From: Ectobius pallidus
Taxonomy: Eukaryota > Arthropoda > Insecta > Blattodea > Ectobiidae
Length of the DNA stretch: 64,000 nt
Reading direction: 5' to 3'
Assembly: GCA_964059195.1 (NCBI GenBank)
Contig: CAXKWD010000005.1
Location: forward strand, 151,433,265-151,497,264
How positions within the stretch are numbered: position 1 is the first letter of the stretch; each line of letters begins with the position of its first letter. Both the position numbers and the translations under genes were made by a program. This document shows, piece after piece, positions 1 to 12,365 of the stretch. Under the pieces are notes generated by a model, which saw only the letters and a program-made list of their open reading frames with translations, was not told the DNA's origin and searched no databases.

Positions 1-2434
1 GCACAATAACGAGTTTTAAGCTTCCCACGCTTTATACTCGTATTAAGTAATTTATAATCAGACTTAAAAAATTGTACAATTTTCCTTTTTTTTAATCAAT
101 GGGGGGGGGGTTTCAAACCCTCGTTATGCCTCTGGAAATAGGAACTCAGGACCAGTAAGTAAACTTATACTGAACAGTAGAACTCGATTGTCCGACCCTA
201 ACTCGCTTAGGCTATTCGAAATCTCGGATAATGTGGCCGAGTCATTCTCACGTTTTCAACTAACTTACATGCATGTATGCCTACCACAAAAGCCAGATGT
301 TTAAAATAACCTTATAATTAATAAGAAACATACAAACACACTTCTAGCAATTGCAAGTCATAACACATTTCAGCCTTCATATTTTGAATGCAAACATGTG
401 CTACGTGGTGCAAAATGCATTCACGATATAGTGAATATAGAACACTTTCATTGCTTGCTTTAAGTAGCGAAGAGATCCCTTACTTGCATAGGAAATTCAG
501 CAATAGAAATTAATTATAAGAAAACTTGAAAATATTGCAATATTAAAACAGATAGAGAAATACCACTTGAAAATCAAAATTTCCAGTTAAGGAACTAATA
601 TATTAACCTTTAGACATAATTTATGTACTAATACTAATCACCAAGTAAAATCATAAGTGGGCTCTAAGTTTGAAATAATTGAGGAAAATTTCAGTGAAAT
701 AGCTGGTTTCCGTAAATGACAATTCTAACTTGTGGATAAAACATTATCACATTTTATACATAATACTACTCTATTTATCATATTTCTCTGTTTTTATACA
801 ATATTTACAGTGAAAAGGTTAAATAGATAACACTTTATTGAAATGTAAATAATAAAGAGTCAAACCTAAGGCCTCCTATTAACTGTAGGACCTTATAAGC
901 TAGTAGGCTACTTCATAAAATACAGTATAAGATGGCCAGATGACCTGCTTTTTGCAGTATATTCCTTTTCCGCGGAGAAAGGCTTTGAAATCTCATAAAT
1001 ATCCTGCTGTTTAAAAATACACCGCCGAAAGTAATGAGAAATTTAATATTAAGTAAAATATAGTATAGAATCTAATATAGCGGCCGAGGCCTAAGCCGAG
1101 GCTGAAAAACTGGATGAGTTCCTATAAAGTTTTTGCGTAAGTGATGCATACAACATTTTTTAGTTATTTCAGGGTTTTCTTAAATAATGTTTCTACTCAA
1201 TTACAATTTGTATCTTCTCGCTACTACTGGAAACCTTTACCTCGTGCGTGTTTCTTTATTGTGATATAAGTTAATTTTGAAGGACCTGGCTAGCAATTAT
1301 TATTCCATAATTCAGAATTATTACAATGTAATTATTTATTCCAGTTTTCGACTCATGAGCAGTAGCAAACAGATGCGTAACAAAAGTTAACATGACCTAC
1401 TCTGGTATACCTGCTATGAGACCGAAAGGAAAGTAGGGATAAATACCAACCTTCGCATGGGTGGCGAACATAACCAGAGCTGCGATGGCCCTGAAATACG
1501 ATAATCATTTTGATGTTTTACAATCATAGTAAAATGAGTCGACTGACTAAGTATGTAAATGATCTGCCATATGTTTAGGCCTATAGATAGGAAAATGCTA
1601 ACAGAACTACCAGATTTTTCTTCATTGGTCGCCACAAGTGCAGGCGACAGAATCATAGCTATTTTCTCTATGAAGCGTTTCACGCTTAAAGAACATGAGG
1701 AAGAAGAAGAAGAAGAAGAAGAAGCAAAAAAGTTACGTTTGAAGATCCTGCCTGATGATCTGAATCAAGAACACTTTCATTGGCATCTTTTAATACATCA
1801 CGGAAATTCTTCACCGGTTATGAAAGTTGGACAAACAAATTGCAGCCACGGGGAAGGTTGTACGTTGTCTGCGGATGACCAAGCCAATCTGTTTGATTTC
1901 CATCTGTGTGGTTAACGAGTTTTCGTTATAACAGAACCACATCTTTACAATGTCATTGCTCACTTTTACACGGCCTACTTGCCTAGTTGCAGTCGCACAA
2001 AGTAATGATAGGGAAGAGTCCTGGAAAAGCCGGAGGTGACTTGTTGACTCAGATGTTATGACAAACAAATTTTAACCTCAAGCTAATCAAAACGAATACG
2101 TAAAAAGTGATTACTCTGAACACAGACGTGTTTTGTTTTGTTATGTTATGAGAAGACTTAATAATTATAATGAAGAATCAGGCCACCGAGATTTTCACTT
2201 GTGAAGATGCCAATTATGCCAGCAGGTAATCGGGTCTTAACACTTGCACATATGCTGGTCATCCAACTAGTGCAGGATGGACTTCATTTATGAGACTAGG
2301 ATATAAATCATAACTGGAGTATGGTTATTAAAACAAGTTCTCTCTTTCCGTCCTGTCTGGCGAGAAAATGACTTTAATATAAGAAGACACAAAGCCCAAT
2401 ACTATAAACGTTTTCAGAAAATGAAATGAGTTAA
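1..2434. other. Gene-free AT-rich stretch
   Basis: I see no supportable gene here. There is a run of ten G at 101-110 and a (GAA)n microsatellite at about 1698-1723. A 118-codon open frame spanning the GAA run (1559-1915) owes its acidic run to the microsatellite and resembles no family I know. TAGGCCTA-type palindromes occur, for example near 1575. Confidence 0.6.
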
Positions 2435-2705
2435 AATTGAAGCGTTCAGTTTTATAAGGGTCTAAGTGCCAAAATCATGATTTTCAGCTGATAATTTTAA
2501 ATGGATATATGCACCCAGACCAGTGCATTTCAGAAGGGCCCAAGGTTCAGGGAAAGCCACGTTAGTAGCAATGAATTCCAAGATGTAGCAATAAATTCCA
2601 AGATATAGCGCTGGGTCTATCTCCGCCACGTCTTTCTGTGGGTTTTCTTTTCTACACAATCATGACTTTGGCACTTATACCCTTATAAAACTAAACGCTT
2701 CAATT
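2435..2705. mobile_element. MITE-like element with ~48-bp terminal inverted repeats
   Basis: The left end (starting AATTGAAGCGTT) is matched in reverse complement by the right end (ending AACGCTTCAATT). The match runs about 48 bases with a few mismatches and includes the block TTTTATAAGGGT, then AAGTGCCAAA and CATGATT. The 271-bp interior has no coding capacity and contains two near-copies of a short unit (ATGAATTCCAAGAT / ATAAATTCCAAGAT, about 2570-2605). I found no clear target duplication, so the superfamily is open. Confidence 0.7.
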
Positions 2706-2912
2706 CTGTCATATTATGACCTCTTTTCATAGATCTGCTGCTTACATTACTTTACCCAATCCCCTTAGACTCGTCAATCAATCTGTAAGAAGACAGACCC
2801 TAATATTCTTCATTTCCAAAAGACATTAATTTGTGCTAATTCAATTTACAATATAAAGGAATCGGTCGTGTGTCGACCCGACACCAATTCAGAATAACTT
2901 CCAGCTATGTAG

Positions 2913-2943
2913 TTTATTATTATTATTATTATTATTATTATTT
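2913..2943. repeat. (TTA)n microsatellite
   Basis: About ten uninterrupted TTA units are followed by an A/T-rich tract. Confidence 0.9.
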
Positions 2944-4298
2944 ATTTGCTTGATCAAAGAAGAAAATTGTTATAGATCTCGACACCGCATACAAAATAAA
3001 ATAAAATTACATTATAACGTAATAGCAGAGTGGTCTGATTCATAAAATTAAGCTAAACATTAAAATGGGTTAACAGTCAACCATTGATGAACAATTTTCT
3101 TTAAATGCTTAAAGTTAGCGTCTATAGCACTGCGAGGCATCAAGTTAAATATACATGTAGAAACAATTGAAAGAAGACATTGTACAATTGAGTCTGTTTT
3201 GTTCAGCATACGATTGATATTTCAACCCAGTATTGTAACTATGGACTTGATCACCTGTTATTAAGCTACTATGCCTATTTTAACATAAACTAAACATTAG
3301 TATTGTCTACAGTAAATACTTGAATTGAGGAATCGAACAGAAAAGAAACAGCCGCACTATTAGGAGACCGCAAAGAGGCTACCCCTGCAATAATCAGTAG
3401 GCCTATAGATTTACGGATTAGGCAGCAATGCTTTTGTATTCTGTTATAGAAAAACGATGGTATGGGGTGAGGTCGTTTTAACGTGGAATCCACGTTACAG
3501 GTATATTCATAGTACGATGCAATTATTTTTATAGCCTACACATGTTATCAAGAGGTAAACCTTGTAAGTTTCATTGTTTTTGTGTAGTAATCTCCAAAAC
3601 TCACCATAAATGTAAGAATGTAGGCCTACCACAGACACTCTTATTTCTTTCGGCCCAGTACAGCAATGTTTCCTAGTCCTAATAATGATAATAATAAGAG
3701 GAGGAGGAAGAGGACGAGGAGAAAGAAGAATAGAAAAACAGGAATCTGACGTATGTCGTATGAAGATTGAAGAGGTTAACCAACCCTGGTCTGGGTCACA
3801 GACCCAGATATGAAATATACATAACAAGACAAATGACTAGTATACAAGTGTGGGGGGAGATGAATAGAGGTAGATTATATGGCAACATTTAATCGTTTAA
3901 AACTTTAGAATCGTATTCAACTTGTCTGTCTCGGTGGAATGCTAAGGCTAGCTGTCAAGACCAGGCAAAGTCAAGGCCTTCTACTTCTTGTTGTTTCTAT
4001 GCCAACAATACCGCTGCTACCATGTGAGCTACGAGCGTAAAAATTGTTTCATACGAACTGTCATGTTACTATCAAGGGCGTTTATTTCTTACAGTGCGTT
4101 TCAAAAATATTTGCTAATTCGGATTCTGACCAACTCGACTTAAGAGGGGACTTTAGGGAAGGGTACATTTTTCCACATCGATAGTTATTTTTCGAAATTT
4201 CACATCGCCAGTCCAATATTTTTTAAAAAATATTACAATTTTTTACTGCCATTGTTTAAAAATCTCAAGTTTCGTCATCTAATAAGCTTAGAAAATTA
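2944..4298. other. Gene-free stretch
   Basis: No gene or complete repeat was recognised. The stretch contains TAGGCCTA palindromes (near 3401 and 3632) and a purine-rich AGG/AAG tract at about 3698-3735. Short open frames here have no recognisable motif. Confidence 0.55.
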
Positions 4299-4300
4299 TA

Positions 4301-4829
4301 CAGAGTGTTAATGAATAACCACGAAATATTTTACCTGTGAATAGAGGGGACATAGGCAAGCAACTTTCACTAGATGTTTGCTCTATGGATTCAATTTTTC
4401 CTGTTACAGCATAAAATCTCCCAGGGCAGGGCCGCCACTGACTTCTAACATTTGAAAAAACAAAAGAAAAACAAAGGAACTTCGTTGTGAACACTGGATT
4501 AATGTATAAAACACTAATGCAGTGGCGGCCAATCATGTGATTAGTCTGTAAATTTTGCAGATTATGGAAACACTAAATTAGGATAGCCTATAACGGTAGT
4601 TGTTGATGAATGATTAAGAATCAGGTTTTTGTCGATCACTAAGAAGACTTGAAGTCAATTTAACGTAAATTTTAACCCTATTTCGCTTCATTATTGACTT
4701 ATGAGCACCAAATTATAATTATATTAATGCATTTTACATCATAGACCAAAATTCTTCTAATAAAAGTTGCTTTTCTATGTCTCCTCTATACATAAGTAAA
4801 ATATTTCGGTGTTATTCATTAACTCTCTG
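4301..4829. mobile_element. Mariner-type MITE, copy A
   Basis: A 529-bp element is bounded by inverted repeats beginning CAGAGTGTTAATGAATAAC at the left. The right end, read in reverse complement, is CAGAGAGTTAATGAATAAC. Similarity continues through AAATATTTTAC and the GAGGGGACATAG/GAGGAGACATAG block, about 58 bases. It is flanked by TA on both sides (4299-4300 and 4830-4831), as expected for Tc1/mariner insertion. A diverged copy lies at 51327-52315. There is no transposase; the short open frames inside are not convincing. Confidence 0.75.
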
Positions 4830-5730
4830 TATTTAAACTCATTTTATCAGACAACATCGATTTCTCATCTCAGATTTTTAAAATACGTTCTCCTTCTGGA
4901 GAATGCAAATGCCAAACTGGCGATAATTTGTAAGATATTTGACGAAGTGACAAACCACAAAATAACTACGCTATTAGTTTATCCGCCCAATTAAAATGGT
5001 AAAAACTCAAGAGAATGTATGGAAACAAGTTAGACTAAATATAAAATCAGGTTTTATTCTGCCATCAATAAATTTATATTTTCTTCAATTATTTATTTAT
5101 TTTTTAATCCAGCTACAGAAGTATTTGTAAAAAAAAGATAAACATATTATGCAGTGTTCATAACTCTGAAATAATTGGGAATCACTGACCTAAGGCATCG
5201 ATAAATTATCGGCAAGATTCACTTATGGTTTTACTATATGCCCAATGAGCATTCAGTTGTGGGTAGGTAATATTTGCAAGATGTTGTAGCCAGCCTGGGT
5301 CATTACATTTAACTTAGGTATATAAAAAGTTAGAAGCCTATTAAAACAAAATAAGTTACGGAGGATAGAATATCCGTTTACTACCTGGTGTAGCATTTGC
5401 TATGGAAGGGATTCAATTCAATGTGCTTCCCGGATGAGGAACCGCTAATAGGATGCAAGAAGACGCGACCTAACGGAGGTCAATCAGCTACAAGACACTA
5501 AAATTATTTATAGCGTCGTAATTCTGTACTACAAACAGAGACTGTATAAATCGTATTTAGCCATACAACACCGATTTGGGCATAAAATTCATTCCGTTAT
5601 ATTGCTGTATGCATAACGCCTGCGTGAGCGAAGATATTTTCACTGTCTCATACTGCTCTATAGAATCCTTCATACCTCAACACCTAGCTATCTTTCCAGT
5701 CGCTTTCATTACCTTTCTTCCTACCATAAC
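4830..5730. other. Gene-free stretch
   Basis: No gene was recognised. The last part (from about 5530) may already belong to the LINE annotated from 5731, but no coding frame can be followed through it. Confidence 0.5.
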
Positions 5731-6234
5731 TTGGGCACGCGCTCTCAGCTTAACCCCTTACTATCCATGCCTCTTTACAGAACTACACATTATTCGAATT
5801 CGTTTACAACAACAGCTATTCGTCACTGGAATTCACTGCCTAGCCATCTCAGGAGCTGCCAAACGACTTCACAGTTCAAGCGCCATTTAATAAATTTAGT
5901 ATACAATAACATTTAGGAATTGATGCTAATTAGTAATATATTTTAATTTTCATTATATTTTGTAATAACTAAGAATGTATTTGTTTAGACTTTCATCATT
6001 TTTTTTTCTTTATTTTTAGTCATTTGTATTACTTATGTTCTATTTTTTTTTTCTTTGTATTTAATGTTCGTTTCTTGTATTCATGTATATCAGTTCTATG
6101 TTTTATTATTAATCATTATTATTATTATTATCATTATGTATTTCATGTTTTTGCCCTGGCTGAGTGGTAGAGAAGGCCTTATGGCCTTAACTCCGCCAGG
6201 TTAAATAAATAAATAAATAAATAAAATAAATAAA
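5731..6234 (+). mobile_element. 5'-truncated LINE: end of ORF2 and 3' UTR with stem-loop
   Basis: An open frame at 5731-5916 (61 codons) reads like the extreme C-terminus of a LINE ORF2. It has YRTTHYSNSF, then IRHWNSLPSHLR and FKRHL, the usual tail after reverse transcriptase in Jockey/CR1/L2-type elements. The 3' UTR ends in a strong hairpin at about 6153-6202: CCTGGC pairs with GCCAGG, and an inner AAGGCC-TTAT-GGCCTT forms a second stem. It closes with a (TAAA)n-type tail. Hairpin plus short tandem tail is the usual 3' architecture of LINEs with stringent template recognition. The same 3' end occurs on the minus strand at 27357-27424. The 5' boundary is uncertain and the exact clade is not determined. 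Confidence 0.75.
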
Positions 6235-6689
6235 GCGGTATTTACTTTCTTTAAAATGCAATTGTGGAAGATATATTAAAACTTTTTCTTTACACAATTT
6301 TAACGATATTTGAGACATGGCCAGTAAAGTGCAATATAAATATAGGTTTATGCTTCTAATTATAAAAGATTTTTTAAATTCTAGGTAGGATTTTCATACT
6401 TTTAAAAATACCAATTTGTAAAATAATGTCACAATGCGTTAGAATTTCGGGTAGAATAATAAAGATATTTTGTATACAGAAAGAAATAAGCTAATTTTTA
6501 TACTGTACAGCATTCACTATTCAAGAAGTTATTCTGAACAAATAAAAAAAAGTTTAAGAAATATTTTATATGAAATTTAAAAAAGTGAAGTTCACTTTCT
6601 GCACGAGGTGTTAAAAATCATATTTTGTTGTATCGTTGAGCTCGATCAATAAAATAATTATGCTAAACCTTAATCCCAGCTTCTTTTAT

Positions 6690-7300
6690 TTTACCTTCGC
6701 CTTTCGGTTACATGGAACCATAATTAAGGCACTTTGTTTTGTACACATTTAAAAATAAACCTGTTTCACTAATGGCGTCATTGTTAATTAAAATCATCAA
6801 CACCTAAACAAGGAGCAAGAAATGAATTTTACCGATGTTTGAAGAATATTTAAGTTTTGGTGATTTTAATTAACAATGACGCCATTAGTTAAAACTTTCA
6901 TTCTTTTTAAATGTGACTCTACAAGACAAGATGTCCTGATGATGGTTCTATGTGACCGAAAGGCAAAGCAAAACTTAACAAGAAATGAATTTTACTGATC
7001 TTTGAAGAATGTTTTAAGTTTTAGTGATTTTAATTAACAATGACGCCATTAGTTTAAATTTTTATTCTTTTTAAATGTGACTCTACAAGACAAGATGTCC
7101 TGATGATGGTTCTACGAGACCGAAAGGCAAATCAAAACTTAACAAGAAATGAATGTTACTGATGTTTGAAGAATGTTTTAAGTTTTAGTGATTTTAATGA
7201 CGCCATTAAGTTTAAATTTTTATTCTTTTTAATTTTGACTCTACAAAGCAAGATGTCCTGATGATGGTTCTATGTGACCGAAAGGCAAAGCAAAAGAAGT
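6690..7300. repeat. Inverted plus tandem repeat array (163/157-bp units)
   Basis: A unit containing AATGACGCCATTA, later CTCTACAA, CCTGATGATGGTTCTA and GACCGAAAGGCAAA is repeated directly three times. The TGACGCCATT landmark lies at about 6878, 7041 and 7198 (periods 163 and 157; the third has lost six bases). A fourth, more diverged copy is inverted at about 6694-6800 (CGCCTTTCGG to AATGGCGTCATTG). The layout resembles a transposon end amplified in tandem beside its inverted partner. Each direct copy holds CTGATGA followed 15 bases later by GAAA. No protein is encoded. Confidence 0.75.
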
Positions 7301-8160
7301 TGAGATTAAAGTGTTTTATAACCAATATTTTCTGCAGGAGGTGAATGTAATACCCAGAGAAGAACAATTACAAATTGAAATTCATATTTACAATTTAGGT
7401 AGGCCTACCATTGTTCAGAATAATATATTTTATATTTAAGATATTTACGTGTCAAATGATGTTTAATATGCATGCTATTTATGTTCCCATAATGTTCAAA
7501 TTAAGTATCAAACAATGTGATGTATTTTAATATTTTGAAATGATGCCATCTATTGCCTTCGAGAAATACCATAATATAGTAAATACTGATCAAAGAGGTA
7601 GAGAATTTGACTTGTTATTCTCTGAGAATAAATTTAATAATGAATGGAGTAAAGCATTCGCACTGACAAGTAAATTATAGTATATTATATTAATAAGGCC
7701 TGTCCCAACGCTCGCGATTCATTCATCACATACTTTAAGTGTTAATGCCTTGCTGATAGGAGATCGGAGACAGCACATGAAAAATGAAATTAGAGAACGT
7801 GATTGTAGTCCGCTCACGTATAGACTTGAACAACTTCGCATTAGCTTCCTACAAGCTTCACTTACAACATAACTGTCGATTTCAAATGGCAAAACACACT
7901 TCCTCAGAAGGAAGTTAGAAAAGTTTATTTTGCTTTATAAGATACCCTACGCTTGAAAGCATTACCGAAAGAAAAATGGTAGATGGTAAAGTTTCTAAAA
8001 ATGAACTGGATTGTCTGGTATCTAAATACGAACAGTTTTGAATGCCAGAAGCATATTCTTTATTTTAACAGAGAAACTCTGACTATAATTTATCCACAAA
8101 GAATGGATAGAGTGGAAGTTTCTCAAACTGTGCAACTTACACGAATCCAAGAAAAGTAAG
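7301..8160. other. Gene-free stretch
   Basis: AT-rich DNA without a recognisable gene or repeat boundary. One TAGGCCTA-type palindrome lies near 7399. Confidence 0.5.
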
Positions 8161-8169
8161 AGAAAGTAG

Positions 8170-8402
8170 ACGCTAATCGTCGTGTAATATCCCTGAAGGT
8201 ACCTAATCCAAATACAAAATTTTGTTTTCATAGGCTACGATTTTTCGTTCTGGAGCTAAGCTGTTCACAGACAAACACACACGACATACACACAGACATG
8301 TTTCTGAAAATAGTATTGTTGGATTCCGGGGCCTCAAAACTTGTATTTATGTTAAAAACTCCACTTAGAATTTCGGGGTCGAACCTACGGTTTGGGAAGA
8401 GG
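8170..8402. repeat. Dispersed non-coding repeat, copy A
   Basis: This stretch aligns by eye with about 34990-35226. Shared blocks are ACCTAATCCAAATACAAAA, TTCATA..ACGATTTTTCGTTCTGGAGCTA, TGTTCACAGACA, ACAGACATGT, CTCAAAAC then GTATTTATGTTAAAAACTC, GGGGTCGAA and GGGAAGAGG. No coding frame is conserved between the copies. The family is not identified; it resembles the 3' portion of a non-coding transposon derivative. Confidence 0.65.
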
Positions 8403-9563
8403 AAATAATAATACGTAGTTTTGAAAAAAACATTCTTCCCACTGAACAGAACCGTTGAAATATTGTCTTCTACACGTTTGTTAGTTACAGGTATTAAAAC
8501 TAATGAAGTATGTCACAATATGTTCAATTTTTAAGTTTTGTAAATTGTACTTATTTTGTACAAATATGTACACGAAACAAATTGAAAATATAGTTTGACA
8601 ATATATGAGCACAGAATTCATACATGAAAATATAGGCTACATACATAATTTTAATGTTTAGTAAATAAGTATAATATTTATAAAACTATCCAAAGAAAAT
8701 GAAACGCCCTTTTAAATGTCCCATGATGAACGAAGTTCGAGACACACTGATCATCGGCTGCATCTTTCCATTTACAAATCACTGCAAGCCCACGCACTTG
8801 GCTGGAAGGCCAAAAGGATGCATTTTATAACTAAACGGGAAGGTCCGGGGAGGTCTGGTGCAGAATTTCGATGAGTGAGGCCAACATTCCTTGAGGACTG
8901 ACTCAACTCCTCGGCCTTGGTGCACTCCCAAAAACACCAGTTACAATGTCTCATTATTTATTCAAGGGGCATATAATGAGAACCATTGTTTGAATGGACA
9001 ATATGATTTTGTTTGTGTACAGTATAATATCATTAAATTACCTCTTCTTTTGCATGTTGTTGTAGGGTCTGTATTAGTCATTCTAGGAGGAATGGGAATA
9101 TGCCTTAATGTATCAGCAATCCACATCTATATTAATAAAAATGAATTACCAAAATGTATGACGGAGCATCACTTGAGAACGGCTCGACCGATTTGGCTGA
9201 TTTTTGTTTTGTTGTGTTCGTAATTGTAAGGACAAGGTTTGTATGACAGACATTTTTTGAAAAATCCACGGGAAAAGTTGGAAATGTGAAATGAGGCACA
9301 GTTAGATAGTTCTGCTGTAAATTGTTTACATAACGTAGGTATTGTTTACGGTGTTCACATAGGGCTTTGGAAACTATATTAGCCTATAATACTGGGTTTT
9401 AAAAAATTCTGATACTATCGATGTAATTAATACATTTGTGAAAATAATTCTTGCAGAATAAAATCCACGAAAATAAAGCAGTCACATAACTTTCTCTACC
9501 CTCGACATGGAAAATATCATTTTCTCACTTCATATTTTGATGTAGAATAAGCGGTCGAATTGC
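8403..9563. other. Gene-free stretch with possible repeat tail
   Basis: No gene is supported. An open frame at 8891-9223 is made largely of repeat-like DNA. Around 9170-9215 the sequence ACGGCTCGACCGATTTGGCTG resembles a motif common in insect repeats, and CCAACCGATTTGG occurs again at about 44222. Confidence 0.45.
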
Positions 9564-9682
9564 AGGGACAACTTAAGTGTGTGCCAGTGAGTATACTATA
9601 TCGGAAGTCGGTAACAAATCCTATCCACTGATACGTCACTCATAGCTGTAGGCTTTGAATTAGTTGAGAAATAGGCCTAGGG

Positions 9683-10015
9683 ATGTTTATCAGAGGCCCT
9701 AACAAGAAAAAATGGGATGGAACATTTTCAGTCCTACGCACGCAGTATATTATGTCCCAGGTTTTTGGGAAGGAAAGCATGAAAGTGATATTGAATTTCT
9801 TTTTTACTTCAGCCCCGAAACGGTTGTATGGTAATATGAGAGTGAGAGATACAATTTTCTGTCAAGACAATACAATCTTATGTAACCGGAATTTATTTTT
9901 CTTCTTATTTGCACTCCTCCCAGGCATGGTGTGTAGAAGCAATGGAATGCAACATTCGATATCCTCTATGAGCCATAAAGAGCTATATCTGCTGTTTTCT
10001 GAGGGAATAGCCTGA
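9683..10015 (+). other. 110-codon open frame, unassigned
   Basis: The frame starts MFIRGPNKKKWDG and contains a hydrophobic stretch (LFFFLFALLPGMV) about two thirds along. I recognise no domain. The duplicate copy carries a 2-bp deletion at about 11183 that breaks this frame, leaving only the last 76 codons open (11185-11415). That gives no sign of coding constraint. It lies in repeat DNA that also contains ACCCGGGAGACGCCGGGCCTTTTAAG, a block echoed at about 35480-35515. Most likely not a gene. Confidence 0.2.
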
Positions 10016-10266
10016 GTACCATATGTCGTTCTTCCTCATTTCGAATTCTACATACATATTATATAAGGACCTGGAGTTTCAACATCGAAAGTCCTCCATA
10101 AGTTAATTTCAAATTACAAAATAAAAACCCGGGAGACGCCGGGCCTTTTAAGTTAGTTTACACTAGTTTAAATGCAGATTGCTAGAGAAAAATCTGTTAT
10201 GAGGCTATATTTTTGTGATTGCTGCTGTGACTGCAAGGTCGCGCTTATATCAGCAACAATAATGAT

Positions 10267-10965
10267 TAAGGCAAGGCATTTAAAGACCATAAAAAAGAAA
10301 GAATATTCAACATTAAAAAATGCATTTATGACCTAAAATAGCGAAAAAAAAATCCGAAATTAAAAAAAAATGACCAATAAATTTACTATTATTAGTTATA
10401 ATTAGTTTTTTAGGAAATGAATTGCTAATAGTAATTTAAGGGATGACAGTGTGTTGTATATGAATTTACATTATAAAACAAACTTATTTCTTACAAAAGA
10501 AGGAAGTAAATGTATACTACTTGGGCACCCTTAGCGAAAAAGAAATTCTTTCTGAACTGGCTTGCCCATCAAATTGCCTCTAGCAAATACGTGCCATTTA
10601 AAAATCAATAAAAAACATTTATTGCTACAAGACAAACTGCTATGGTCTTTACAGTAAACCTGAATTAAAATGAACTATGAACATTTGGAGATTCTCAAAC
10701 AAAAACGATTGTGTCTGTTATCTGAAAGTAACGATTTGTACGTGGAAAAGCTCCTCTCTACCTCCACTGATACCTAAAAATGCCGAAAATGACCTAAAAT
10801 TGATAGGAAAATGACCTATCTTTTGAAAACGATGAAAAATTCAAAATATAGCAAAAACTGCAAAAACAAATTGCCCTTATTTAAACAATTATTTCAGGAT
10901 ACAAATTTATAAATATTTGAGCTACCATCATATAAAATAGATGCAAAATCATCAAATGCCTTGCC
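10267..10965. mobile_element. Non-autonomous hAT-type element, duplicated copy (right end clipped)
   Basis: The left end TAAGGCAAGGCATTT is preceded by ATAATGAT, a one-base variant of the ATAATGAG target duplication that flanks the copy at 11667-12368. The right end reads AAATGCCTTGCC and then joins straight to the start of the next duplication unit, so the last three bases (CCA) and the right target copy are missing. It contains repeated ATGACCTA/AAAATGACCTA motifs near both ends and no transposase. Confidence 0.8.
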
Positions 10966-12365
10966 AGGGACAACTTAAGTGTGTGCCAGTGAGTATACTA
11001 TATCGGAAGTCGGTAACAAATCCTATCCACTGATACGTCACTCATAGCTGTAGGCTTTGAATTAGTTGAGAAATAGGCCTAGGGATGTTTATCAGAGGCC
11101 CTAACAAGAAAAAATGGGATGGAACATTTTCAGTCCTACGCACGCAGTATATTATGTCCCAGGTTTTTGGGAAGGAAAGCATGAGTGATATTGAATTTCT
11201 TTTTTACTTCAGCCCCGAAACGGTTGTATGGTAATATGAGAGTGAGAGATACAATTTTCTGTCAAGACAATACAATCTTATGTAACCGGAATTTATTTTT
11301 CTTCTTATTTGCACTCCTCCCAGGCATGGTGTGTAGAAGCAATGGAATGCAACATTCGATATCCTCTATGAGCCATAAAGAGCTATATCTGCTGTTTTCT
11401 GAGGGAATAGCCTGAGTACCATATGTCGTTCTTCCTCATTTCGAATTCTACATACATATTATATAAGGACCTGGAGTTTCAACATCGAAAGTCCTCCATA
11501 AGTTAATTTCAAATTACAAAATAAAAACCCGGGAGACGCCGGGCCTTTTAAGTTAGTTTACAATAGTTTAAATGCAGATTGCTAGAGAAAAATCTGTTAT
11601 GAGGCTATATTTTTGTGATTGCTGCTGTGACTGCAAGGTCGCGCTTATATCAGCAACAATAATGAGTAAGGCAAGGCATTTAAAGACCATAAAAAAGAAA
11701 GAATATTCAACATTAAAAAATGCATTTATGACCTAAAATAGCGAAAAAAAATCCGAAATTAAAAAAAAATGACCAATAAATTTACTATTATTAGTTATAA
11801 TTAGTTTTTTAGGAAATGAATTGCTAATAGTAATTTAAGGGATGACAGTGTGTTGTATATGAATTTACATTATAAAACAAACTTATTTCTTACAAAAGAA
11901 GGAAGTAAATGTATACTACTTGGGCACCCTTAGCGAAAAAGAAATTCTTTCTGAACTGGCTTGCCCATCAAATTGCCTCTAGCAAATACGTGCCATTTAA
12001 AAATCAATAAAAAACATTTATTGCTACAAGACAAACTGCTATGGTCTTTACAGTAAACCTGAATTAAAATGAACTATGAACATTTGGAGATTCTCAAACA
12101 AAAACGATTGTTGTCTGTTATCTGAAAGTAACGATTTGTACGTGGAAAAGCTCCTCTCTACCTCCACTGATACCTAAAAATGCCGAAAATGACCTAAAAT
12201 TGATAGGAAAATGACCTATCTTTTGAAAACGATGAAAAATGCAAAATATAGCAAAAACTGCAAAAACAAATTGCCCTTATTTAAACAATTATGTCAGGAT
12301 ACAAATTTATAAATATTTGAGCTACCATCATATAAAATAGATGCAAAATCATCAAATGCCTTGCC
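10966..12365. repeat. Tandem duplication, copy 2 (1400 bp)
   Basis: This is the second unit of the duplication described at 9564. It carries the complete hAT element and its undamaged right target duplication, so it keeps the ancestral right boundary. Its internal open frame is broken by a 2-bp deletion relative to copy 1. Confidence 0.92.

Larger units (their letters stand above)
9564..10965. repeat. Tandem duplication, copy 1 (1402 bp)
   Basis: This unit begins AGGGACAACTTAAGTG and is followed immediately by a second copy at 10966. By eye the copies differ at only about seven or eight sites: single-base changes, two one-base indels, and a 2-bp loss in copy 2 at about 11183. The copies are therefore more than 99% identical and the event is recent. 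The right part of each unit is a hAT-type element (10267 here). Copy 1 stops three bases short of the hAT terminus. Confidence 0.92.

Noticed and set aside
1559..1915. 118-codon frame with a poly-Glu stretch
   Set aside because: The Glu run comes from a GAA microsatellite and the rest has no family resemblance.
9683..11415. Two related open frames as paralogous genes
   Set aside because: They result from the tandem duplication of non-coding repeat DNA; one is frameshifted and no domain is recognised.
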